6,080 nt of DNA from Vulcanimicrobiota bacterium (GCA_030043675.1 JASHXG010000255.1:1-6080), one strand, 5' to 3'. Positions 1-5,332 are shown, numbered from the stretch's first letter. Numbers and translations are program-made. Notes: generated from the sequence alone by a model not told the origin.

Positions 1-789
1 GCCGGTCTTGACTTGCCGCTGCGCGGCTTGCCGATCAGCGGTCGTGACCGGCGCCATGTTCCGCGGCATGTTCGAGTTGTTGAAGGCTCTCTGGCTCGCG
101 GTCACCGACGGTTTGCCGTGGTTGACCGAGGCGAGCTGATTGCGATCTTGGCTCGAGATCGTCGCCTGTTGCTTCTGATAGGTCGTTGGCGGACGGCCGT
201 TCCGGCGCGCCGAGATCTGCGCGGACGACGGACGCGAGTTGATTCCGCCAGGACCGCCGTTGAAGCTGGTGCGGTTGTTGCGGTTGCCGCCGTAGTAGTT
301 GTTGTTGACGACCGTCTTATTGACGTAAGTGTTGTGAATCACGTTGGTGTTCACGTTGGTCACGGCGGTGTTATAGGCGAACTGGCTGCCTTGCCAGGCG
401 CCGCCGACGAAGCCGACGCCGCCGTAGCCGAAGCCGTAGTTAATGCCGCCGTAGAAACCGACGGTCGGTCCCCAGTAGCCGGCGTTCCAACCGAAGCCGC
501 CGCCGCCCATGGCGCCCCAGTAACCGGGCGTCCAGAGTAGGCCGACGGCCGGCGGCGGGGCCCACGTTCCGGGAACCCAATAGTAGCCGCCCGAACCCCA
601 GCCCCAGTAGCCGGGGGTCCACATGTAGTTGGGAACGGGACACGGCGGTTGGACGTAGACCGGGATCGGGGGCGGCGGGGCCCCGATCGTCACGCCGATG
701 CCGATGGCGAATTGCGCCGGCGCTGGCGCGGGAATAGCGATAGCAAATATGATTGCGATGAGTGCGGGTAGAGCTTTTAAAGTACGCAC
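1..789 (-). CDS. Secreted WxPGxW (YXWGXW) repeat protein, 3' end outside window
   Basis: The frame reads from GTG at 789 to the window edge with no stop (263 codons), so the C-terminus is missing. Residues 1-25 form a signal peptide: Arg2/Lys5, a hydrophobic core at 7-19 and an APA cleavage site before Gln26. After a Pro-rich stretch (37-53) come four tryptophan repeats spaced 14-15 residues apart: WTPGYW 57-62, WVPGTW 71-76, WTPGYW 86-91 and WNAGYW 101-106. A Gly/Tyr-rich segment follows to about 130, then an Asn-rich segment (about 140-175) and a polar Gln/Ser/Arg-rich tail. This matches the WXXGXW/YXWGXW repeat family, whose function is unknown; the proteins are exported and probably sit at the cell envelope. 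A strong AAGGAGGAG ribosome binding site ends 4 nt before the GTG and fixes the start. The gene is transcribed away from the flagellar operon and has no obvious functional link to it beyond the shared intergenic region. Confidence 0.85.
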   Translation of the reverse strand, partial: MRTLKALPALIAIIFAIAIPAPAPAQFAIGIGVTIGAPPPPIPVYVQPPCPVPNYMWTPGYWGWGSGGYYWVPGTWAPPPAVGLLWTPGYWGAMGGGGFGWNAGYWGPTVGFYGGINYGFGYGGVGFVGGAWQGSQFAYNTAVTNVNTNVIHNTYVNKTVVNNNYYGGNRNNRTSFNGGPGGINSRPSSAQISARRNGRPPTTYQKQQATISSQDRNQLASVNHGKPSVTASQRAFNNSNMPRNMAPVTTADRQAAQRQVKTG

Positions 790-791
790 GA

Positions 792-809
792 ACTCCTCCT
801 TTGCGGAGT
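792..809 (-). promoter_or_regulatory. Strong ribosome binding site inside a small inverted repeat
   Basis: Read on the minus strand, ACTCC (809-805) can pair with GGAGT (796-792), and the second arm is part of the AAAGGAGGAG Shine-Dalgarno sequence (802-793) of the WxPGxW gene. The five-pair stem could partly mask the site. With a start near 803-805 the first arm would be only partly in the transcript, so regulation by this stem is doubtful. The ribosome binding site itself is clear. Confidence 0.45.
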
Positions 810-810
810 G

Positions 811-838
811 ATTATATAACGAAGCAACCGGTTTTCAT
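811..838 (-). promoter_or_regulatory. Sigma70-type promoter of the WxPGxW gene
   Basis: On the minus strand a perfect TATAAT -10 box (811-816) is preceded by a 16-bp spacer and ATGAAA (833-838), which matches 4 of 6 positions of the -35 consensus. Transcription would start near 803-805, immediately before the ribosome binding site, giving a leader of only about 15 nt. The -10 match and its position are seen directly; activity is inferred. Confidence 0.6.
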
Positions 839-866
839 CGCCCCGGACAGGCGGCTGCCAAGCGAT

Positions 867-932
867 TTCACAGGATTCTTACCCGGTTATCAGGGCCTTC
901 CCATCCCATCTTCACAGCTTTTTCAGGTCACA
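867..932 (+). promoter_or_regulatory. Candidate operator: 11-bp-phased TTCACAG-like direct repeats
   Basis: The 66 bp divide into six 11-bp units. Unit 1 (867-877) and unit 5 (911-921) both begin TTCACAG and lie exactly 44 bp (4 x 11) apart. Unit 2 (878-888, CTTACCCGGTT), unit 3 (889-899, ATCAGGGCCTT) and unit 6 (922-932, TTCAGGTCACA) are looser matches, and unit 4 (900-910) is weak. Direct repeats at one helical turn are typical sites for tandem dimers of OmpR/PhoB-family response regulators, and TTCACAGC-type repeats are known for actinobacterial PhoP. The block lies 28 bp upstream of the -35 of the leftward gene and 54 bp upstream of the flgB start, so it could control either or both. The regulator is not in the window. 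Confidence 0.4.
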
Positions 933-968
933 TTGCGTCCACCTCGCGTATGTGCCGCGGTCACTCCG

Positions 969-986
969 CCCCCTTACGCTGGGGGC
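969..986 (+). promoter_or_regulatory. Inverted repeat and possible leaderless promoter before flgB
   Basis: CCCCC (969-973) and GGGGG (981-985) flank a 7-nt loop and end 1 nt before the flgB ATG. The loop and following base contain TACGCT (975-980), which fits a TAnnnT -10 box placed 7 nt before the ATG. This is the arrangement expected for a leaderless transcript, and no normally spaced Shine-Dalgarno precedes the ATG. No good -35 is found at 16-19 bp, so an activator at the upstream repeats would be needed. In a longer transcript the hairpin could instead hinder translation. Both readings are inference. Confidence 0.3.
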
Positions 987-1205
987 ATGTTCGATGTAGG
1001 CGATTCCCTCCGTGACGCCTTAGCAGCAGACCGCGACCGGCTGCTTGAGGCACAGGCTGCCGTCGCTCGCGCCAACGCCGGCGGCGACGGCGGCCGCTCA
1101 GCTGGTGCTGCCATGGCGCAGGCTGCGCAGGCGGCAATCTTTGCCGAGGCGCTTCTGGCGGCGGAGCGTGCTCGTTTCGAAGCGATTAAGACGGCCAGCC
1201 GATGA
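987..1205 (+). CDS. flgB: Miniature FlgB-like proximal rod protein
   Basis: This 72-residue protein occupies the place of flgB, directly before flgC. FlgB forms the proximal rod next to the MS ring and FliE. Residues 1-31 form an N-terminal amphipathic helix (MFDVGDSLRDAL...AQAAVARANA) like the start of FlgB, with ARANA in the position of the usual NIANANTPGY motif. Residues 40-72 (AMAQAAQAAIFAEALLAAERARFEAIKTA) match the C-terminal FlgB helix, including the final F-x-x-[IL]-K-T-A. The usual 40-60 residues between them are replaced by a Gly-rich linker (32-40), so the protein is about half normal length. The frame stays open upstream to 762, but that part crosses the promoter region and overlaps the divergent gene. 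ATG 987 is therefore chosen, although it has no clear ribosome binding site. The stop overlaps the flgC start as ATGA. Assignment rests on helix pattern and position. Confidence 0.65.
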   Translation: MFDVGDSLRDALAADRDRLLEAQAAVARANAGGDGGRSAGAAMAQAAQAAIFAEALLAAERARFEAIKTASR

Positions 1206-1534
1206 CGATCGATCTTCTCGATGCCGCAGCGAGCGGCATGGATGCGCAGCGAGCGGCACTCGACATCGCTGCTCGCAACGTAGCTGCCGCCGAAGCGGCC
1301 GGTCCCGATGCCGAGTATGCGCGCATGATTCCTGAGTTCCGCGTCACCGACAATCTTGATGGGGAGACGCAGGTCGAGTTCACCGGGACGCGCACCGAGC
1401 ACAGCGACAACGTTGACATTCTCACGGAAATGATTGCAGCGATGAACGCGTCGCGAGCATACGAGTCCGACGCTTCTATCTTCGACGTCGGCAAAACGCT
1501 GGCCGAGAAGACGATCGAGCTAGAGCGGCTATGA
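1202..1534 (+). CDS. flgC: Short FlgC, proximal rod protein
   Basis: FlgC builds the proximal rod and leaves the cell through the flagellar type III export gate. The 110 residues show both hallmark ends of the family. The N-terminal helix is LLDAAASGMDAQRAALDIAA (5-24), with N26-V-A-A-A in place of NIANA. The C-terminal helix is NVDILTEMIAAMNASRAYE (70-88), followed by KTLAEKTIEL (98-107). The NVD..EM...  .ASRAYE signature is diagnostic of FlgC. FlgC is normally about 135-150 residues; here the central strands (the GV.VV...DPSP...YDPxHP region) are reduced to roughly residues 40-68. The start codon overlaps the flgB stop (ATGA) and the stop overlaps the fliE start, so translation is probably coupled; no separate Shine-Dalgarno is visible. 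Confidence 0.88.
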   Translation: MTIDLLDAAASGMDAQRAALDIAARNVAAAEAAGPDAEYARMIPEFRVTDNLDGETQVEFTGTRTEHSDNVDILTEMIAAMNASRAYESDASIFDVGKTLAEKTIELERL

Positions 1535-1794
1535 GAGTCGAGTTGCTCGTTCCGGACGCCCCTCCACCGCGGAGAGCCGCGGGTGACGACAACGCATTCG
1601 CGCAGGCGCTCGATGCGATCGGCGCGGTGCTCGCTGGCGCAGATCGCGCCGAGGACGCTTTTGCCGTCGGAGACGGGACGCTGCAAGCCGCCGTTTACGA
1701 ACGGGCGCGCGCCGATGTCGCACTTTCGGTGGCGACCGCGACCGCGCAACGAGCCGCGCAAGCGCTGCAATCCATCTTCAACATGCAAGTGTAA
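1531..1794 (+). CDS. fliE: FliE, MS ring-rod junction protein
   Basis: FliE links the FliF MS ring to the rod and is an early export substrate. The protein has 87 residues, slightly under the usual 100 or so. After a short Pro/Arg-rich start, residues 21-45 (NAFAQALDAIGAVLAGADRA...) match the F-A-x-x-L-x-x-A-[IL] helix of FliE. Then the G-D-G-T-L-Q element (47-52) stands for the usual G-E-V-D-L-H. The long C-terminal helix (53-87) ends in QSIFNMQV, equivalent to the very conserved YQEIMRMQ[VI] end of the family. The ATG overlaps the flgC stop. The position between flgC and fliF is the classical flgB-flgC-fliE-fliF order. Confidence 0.88.
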   Translation: MRVELLVPDAPPPRRAAGDDNAFAQALDAIGAVLAGADRAEDAFAVGDGTLQAAVYERARADVALSVATATAQRAAQALQSIFNMQV

Positions 1795-1797
1795 GCC

Positions 1798-3270
1798 GTG
1801 TATTGGCTTCCCCACCTGTCGAGTCGCTGGAAGACCCTCCCAAAGATACCGCGCTTCATTGCGAGCACCCTCACCTTAGCGGTGATTGCGCTGGCTATTT
1901 TCGCAGTAGTCCTCGCTCGTCAGCCGCGAACGACGCTCTTTGCAACGCCGCTGTATCCCGAGCAGTTGGCCGAAGTCCAAGAGCAGTTGGCCGGATGGAA
2001 CGTTGCCTTCACTCCGGCGGCCGACAATATCATTGTCGACAGCGGACGACGCAATGATCTTTTGCTTAGGCTGTCGCTGGCCGGCGTTCCGCATCAGCAC
2101 CATGAGAGTACCGGGGAAGCACTCGCGAGCGTCGGCGTGCTCACCCCGCAGACGGTCATCGACGCGCAGACCCGCGCCGGTTTGGCCGGCGACATAGAGG
2201 CAGGCTTGCGTGGGATCGATGGCATCGACGATGCGCGCGTGATCGTCGCACCGGCGGAAACCTCGGAGTTCGCCGACCGATCGGCTCGCGGTGCGAGTGC
2301 CAGCGTACGGCTGCGGCTGCGATCCGGGACGGAGCTCTCTCGCGACGCCATTGCGGGCGTTCGGGCTTTCGTGGCAGCGAGCGTCGCCGATCTCTCGCCA
2401 GCACACGTGACGATACTCGACGACCGTGGGGTCGCGCTGAAGGAAGATGGTTCAGGAGACGGCGACGCCGCGGAGCTCGCGCGCTCGCTGCAGTCGGCTC
2501 TCGATGCTGCTTTCGGCGAGGGAGCGACGATCGTGCGCGTGCATGCCGAGTACGACGGTCAACAGATCTCCGAGCGCGATTTGCGGCAAGCTCCACTGGG
2601 TGAGCAAGCGATCGTGCGCGCGTCGCGCAGTGAGAGCTATGACGGCGGTGGCAAGCGGTACCGGCATCTCGAGGAGAACGAGGGTCGCGGTAGCGAAACG
2701 CGCGAGCTCCTTACGCAGGCTCAGCCGGGTGGGCTCAAGAGGTTGTCGACCGCGGTCTTTGTCGACGAAGCGAGTGCAGTCGACCTGACGAAGGTGCGCG
2801 ATCTAGCGGCCGCCACTGTCGGTTACGACCCGAATCGCGGCGATACCCTAGCCGTTGAGGCAATCGACTTTCATCACACGCCCCCGGAGCCCAAAGACGT
2901 TTGGTGGCTGCTGTACGGTACGATCGTGCCGTTGGCGCCAGATGTTATCCTGGCGATCGGCCTTGTCATTACCGCGCACCTCGCAATTCCGCCGGCGGTG
3001 TCGCTGCTGCGATCAGTGATCGAGGGGAGGGCCGTCGATCGAGCCTCGAAGGCGGCGGTCGACTTTGCTCCGGCGCGCGTTCGCGGCATGCTGGCCGACG
3101 AACCGCCGCATGCAGCAGCGGCGATCATCAGCGCACTCCCGGCCGCGACCGCGACGGCCGTGCTCGACCTCTACCCGCCGCACGAACGCGAGGCAATCGT
3201 ACGACGGATGCAACGCCCACACTCGCCGCTGCTTGACGATGCCGAGGAGCTATTGCAGCGTCGTGCTTAG
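1798..3270 (+). CDS. fliF: FliF MS-ring protein with a FliG middle-domain-like tail
   Basis: FliF forms the inner-membrane MS ring on which rod, rotor and export gate assemble. The order in 490 residues is as follows. A first membrane segment lies at about 20-39. The YscJ/FliF ring-building domains span about 45-215, with LLLRLSLAGVP at 88-98, ARVIVAP at 146-152, the SASVRLRLRSG strand at 167-177 and HVTILDDRG at 203-211. The YscJ_FliF C-terminal domain spans about 225-360, with GGLKRLSTAVFVD at 311-323 and VGYDPNRGD at 341-349. A second membrane segment lies at about 371-396. Instead of the usual FliG-binding tail, residues 422-490 resemble the FliG middle domain. The loop before the GGLKRL motif is short. 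GTG 1798 is the first possible start: the fliE stop TAA lies in the same frame 3 nt upstream. No good ribosome binding site is visible, so reinitiation after fliE is likely. Confidence 0.93.
   Translation: MYWLPHLSSRWKTLPKIPRFIASTLTLAVIALAIFAVVLARQPRTTLFATPLYPEQLAEVQEQLAGWNVAFTPAADNIIVDSGRRNDLLLRLSLAGVPHQHHESTGEALASVGVLTPQTVIDAQTRAGLAGDIEAGLRGIDGIDDARVIVAPAETSEFADRSARGASASVRLRLRSGTELSRDAIAGVRAFVAASVADLSPAHVTILDDRGVALKEDGSGDGDAAELARSLQSALDAAFGEGATIVRVHAEYDGQQISERDLRQAPLGEQAIVRASRSESYDGGGKRYRHLEENEGRGSETRELLTQAQPGGLKRLSTAVFVDEASAVDLTKVRDLAAATVGYDPNRGDTLAVEAIDFHHTPPEPKDVWWLLYGTIVPLAPDVILAIGLVITAHLAIPPAVSLLRSVIEGRAVDRASKAAVDFAPARVRGMLADEPPHAAAAIISALPAATATAVLDLYPPHEREAIVRRMQRPHSPLLDDAEELLQRRA
3061..3267 (+). 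other. FliG middle-domain-like segment fused to the C-terminus of FliF
   Basis: FliF residues 422-490 contain E435-P-P-H followed by AAAAIISALPAATATAVLDL (439-458), then P-P-H-E-R-E-A-I-V-R-R-M (460-471) and a final helix LLDDAEELLQRR. This parallels the FliG middle domain: its EHPQ motif, then IALILSYL..E.AA.VL, then LP.E.Q.EV..RIA, then an acidic helix near VL..VE..L. FliG_N, which normally binds the FliF tail, and FliG_C, which bears the torque helix, are not seen here. The resemblance was judged by eye; the alternative is a generic short-helix repeat that only looks like FliG. Confidence 0.6.
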
Positions 3271-3763
3271 CTCTGACGAATTCGTACCGCTCGCCATCTT
3301 CCTGCTTCCGGTGGAACCTCCGGTGCCATCAACGCCGACTTGCGCCATCGAACGAGTCGATGCTGGCGTTGCACGTCCCCAATTCGCGCAAGCCTCGGAT
3401 GAGCTCGCCGAGACGCTGTCTGCGGTTCGCTGTTTTCGAGCCGCGCTCGTCGATGCTCTCGAAGTTGCTGTACAAAGCCTTCTGCCGGCAATTGTGCGTG
3501 ACGTGCTCGGTCGTGAGCTTCGCATCGAGCCGGTTGATCTAGCCGCCGTCGTTGCTGATGCGGTGGAGCGTTTCGGGCGCGAACAAGTACTGGTGGTTCG
3601 CGCACGCTCCGACGAGATCGGCGCGATGGAATCGCTTGGGGTCGAGCTCGCCACGGACGATCGTCTCGCACGGGGCGACGCCGAGATCGAACTCCGAAGC
3701 GGAACAATCGACATGAGATTGCGCACACGCATCGAGGCGCTGCTGACGAATGCGACACGATGA
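3263..3763 (+). CDS. fliH: Short FliH, export ATPase regulator
   Basis: FliH binds the ATPase FliI, holds it in check and docks it at the export gate. From GTG 3263 the protein has 166 residues, against about 220-270 for typical FliH. The C-terminal half is clear: a helix LVDALEVAVQSLLPAIVRDVLGREL (62-86), then a beta-alpha part with VLVVRARSDE (109-118). The signature LATDDRLARGDAEIELRSG (129-147) and TIDMRLRTRIEALL (148-161) corresponds to the D..L..G.....T..G..D..L..Q.E.L pattern of FliH/SctL. The N-terminus (SSDEFVPLAIFLLP) has no tryptophan, whereas FliH usually has conserved Trp residues there, and the GxxxG repeat helix is missing. GTG 3263 overlaps the fliF end by 8 nt and has GAGGAG 13 nt upstream; the frame is open further into fliF, but no better start is seen. 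The stop overlaps the fliI ATG. Confidence 0.8.
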   Translation: MLSSDEFVPLAIFLLPVEPPVPSTPTCAIERVDAGVARPQFAQASDELAETLSAVRCFRAALVDALEVAVQSLLPAIVRDVLGRELRIEPVDLAAVVADAVERFGREQVLVVRARSDEIGAMESLGVELATDDRLARGDAEIELRSGTIDMRLRTRIEALLTNATR

Positions 3764-4806
3764 CCGCCGCTCGATATCATTCGCTTGGGATGTGTGCGCT
3801 CGGCCGCGCGATCGATGCTCGGGGCGAGCCGCTCGACGGCGGACCGGCATTACAGGGACGACGCGTTGAACTGGACCTCCGATCGCCGCAACCAAACGAA
3901 CGCAGTCCGATCGCGACGCCCCTCTGGAGCGGCATTCGCGCGATCGACGGCTTGCTGACGATTGGACGCGGAGCCCGCATCGGCATCTTCGGCGCTCCGG
4001 GGACTGGCAAGAGCAGGCTGATCGAGTCGATTGTCGAGGGCGCGGCTGCCGATGCCATCATCATTGCACTCGTTGGCGAGCGGGGGCGCGAAGCGCAGCG
4101 GTGGCTCTCTCTCTGCGGTCCGCGCACAACCATCGTCTGCGCGACCAGCGATCGTCCCGCGGGCGAGCGAATTGCTGCCGCTCATCTCGCGATAGCGCAA
4201 GCAGCGGCGCTGCGTCAGCGCGGCCTCCACGTGCTTCTCGTCTTCGATAGTCTCGCGCGCGTTGCCGCGGCGCTGCGCGAGATCGGCGTTGCCGCCGGCG
4301 AGAGCGCCGGGCGCGGGGGATATCCGCCGAGCGTCTTCGCCGAGCTAGCGCGTATGGTTGAGCCGGCCGGAGCGTTGCGCAGCGGCTCCGTAACCTTGAT
4401 TGCTACCGTGCTGAGCGACGGCGACGATCGCGATCCAGTAAGCGACGCCGTGCGCTCGCTTCTGGACGGACATATCCAACTCTCGAGGGATTTCGCGGAC
4501 GCCGGACGATTCCCAGCGATCGACGTTCCGGCGAGCACGAGCCGAACGATGGAATCCGTTGCCAACGAGCCGCACCGTCGAGCCGCACGCGCAGTGCGGC
4601 GCGCGCTCGCACTGCTTGAGCGCGTCGACGATGCGCGCGCGCTGGGCGTCGAGCCATCCGATCCATATGCCCGGGCGGTGATCGCCTCCGAAACGCAACT
4701 TGAGGACTTTCTCCGCCAGGGGGCCGATCGATGCGGTAACGTCGTCATGCTTGAACAGCTTGTTGCGCTCGCCGAGCGCTTGGAGGGGCCAGATGGAGAT
4801 CGTTAG
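3760..4806 (+). CDS. fliI: FliI, flagellar-type export ATPase lacking the N-terminal domain
   Basis: FliI is the cytoplasmic ATPase of the flagellar type III export apparatus, related to the F1 beta subunit. In 348 residues one sees LGRAIDARGEPLDGG (14-28), the typical strand entering the ATPase core. It is followed by GIRAIDGLLTIGRG (58-71), the Walker A motif GAPGTGKS (78-85, Lys84), GERGRE with the catalytic Glu107 (106-111), Walker B VLLVFD (158-163) and GYPPSVF (187-193). DGHIQLSR and IDVPASTSR follow in the usual places. All catalytic motifs are intact, so an active enzyme is expected. Typical FliI is about 440 residues; the roughly 85-90-residue N-terminal beta-barrel, used in hexamer formation, is absent. 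ATG 3760 overlaps the fliH stop as ATGA, and the upstream DNA is already occupied by FliH, so this is not a misplaced start. No fliJ follows. Confidence 0.95.
   Translation: MTAARYHSLGMCALGRAIDARGEPLDGGPALQGRRVELDLRSPQPNERSPIATPLWSGIRAIDGLLTIGRGARIGIFGAPGTGKSRLIESIVEGAAADAIIIALVGERGREAQRWLSLCGPRTTIVCATSDRPAGERIAAAHLAIAQAAALRQRGLHVLLVFDSLARVAAALREIGVAAGESAGRGGYPPSVFAELARMVEPAGALRSGSVTLIATVLSDGDDRDPVSDAVRSLLDGHIQLSRDFADAGRFPAIDVPASTSRTMESVANEPHRRAARAVRRALALLERVDDARALGVEPSDPYARAVIASETQLEDFLRQGADRCGNVVMLEQLVALAERLEGPDGDR
4782..4786 (+). promoter_or_regulatory. Ribosome binding site of the lytic transglycosylase gene
   Basis: GGAGG lies 6 nt before ATG 4793, inside the end of fliI. It is the clearest Shine-Dalgarno of the plus-strand operon and decides the transglycosylase start against longer in-frame versions that reach further into fliI. 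Confidence 0.7.
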
Positions 4807-5332
4807 CGACCTGAACGCCGTGGTGCGTCGCATCCGAGAGATCGTCGAGCTAGCGCCAACCACCAACCCCATCTTCGAGGATGGGGTGCGCAGGGCGCTC
4901 GACAAGCATCGTCAAGCAAGCATGCCATCGCCGTCTCCGGAAATCGAGCGGCTCATTACCGAAAGCGCCCGTGCGTGCAAGCTCGATCCCGCGTTGATCG
5001 AGGCGATTGTGGCCAACGAGTCCGGGTTTGACCCCTCGGCACGCTCAAGCGTGGGCGCTCAGGGGTTAATGCAACTCATGCCGCGGACCGCCGCGTCGCT
5101 CGGGGTGAGCGATCCTTACGACCCAGCGCAGAATATCTGGGGCGGAACTCGCTACCTTCATGCACTCCTCAGACAGTTCGGCGGCAGCGTTGAGCGGGCG
5201 GTCGCAGCCTACAATGCCGGACCGGCAGCCGTCGCGAAGTATGACGGCGTACCGCCTTATGCGCAGACCAGGGCCTACGTGCAAAACGTCATCGCCAGCT
5301 TACAAAAGTACAAGGCGCAGCGCCTCCGCTGA
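4793..5332 (+). CDS. Flagellar-cluster lytic transglycosylase (SLT domain)
   Basis: This 179-residue enzyme cleaves peptidoglycan glycan strands, most likely to let the rod pass through the wall. The SLT fold begins near residue 50. The catalytic Glu76 sits in ANESGFDPSA (74-83), followed by GAQGLMQLMPRTA (88-100), the PYDPAQNIWGGTRYL stretch (108-122), AYNAGP (139-144) and TRAYVQNV (159-166). All are hallmarks of the Slt/MltE-type family 23 goose-lysozyme-like enzymes. Residues 1-45 contain a charged helix (SDLNAVVRRIREIVELAP) and no hydrophobic signal sequence. Similar N-termini occur on transglycosylases of flagellar clusters, which suggests export through the flagellar type III gate; this is inference. 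The start overlaps fliI by 14 nt. Its job resembles that of the muramidase FlgJ in enteric bacteria, but the fold family differs. Confidence 0.92.
   Translation: MEIVSDLNAVVRRIREIVELAPTTNPIFEDGVRRALDKHRQASMPSPSPEIERLITESARACKLDPALIEAIVANESGFDPSARSSVGAQGLMQLMPRTAASLGVSDPYDPAQNIWGGTRYLHALLRQFGGSVERAVAAYNAGPAAVAKYDGVPPYAQTRAYVQNVIASLQKYKAQRLR

Noticed and set aside
13..540. Long plus-strand open frame opposite the WxPGxW gene
   Set aside because: It is a GC-rich shadow: valine/arginine-rich low-complexity product with no start signal, while the minus strand shows signal peptide, ribosome binding site and a known repeat family.
801..819. Plus-strand promoter TTGCGG with TATATA
   Set aside because: The two boxes are separated by only 7 bp, far from the 16-18 bp needed; the same AT-rich bases fit the minus-strand -10 much better.
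762..986. Upstream extension of the flgB frame back to ATG 762
   Set aside because: The extension would cross the TATAAT promoter, the phased repeats and the divergent gene start; its residues show no FlgB likeness, while ATG 987 begins exactly where the FlgB-like helix begins.
1186..1815. Minus-strand open frame across flgC and fliE
   Set aside because: Ser/Arg-rich antisense product without family signature; the plus strand encodes recognisable FlgC and FliE here.
3065..3262. Longer FliH beginning inside fliF
   Set aside because: The extra N-terminal stretch is Arg/Ser-rich shadow sequence of the FliF tail; GTG 3263 gives a normal short overlap and a plausible GAGGAG site.
4215..4748. Minus-strand open frame opposite fliI
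   Set aside because: Antisense shadow of strongly conserved ATPase codons; Ser/Thr/Arg-rich with no recognisable domain.
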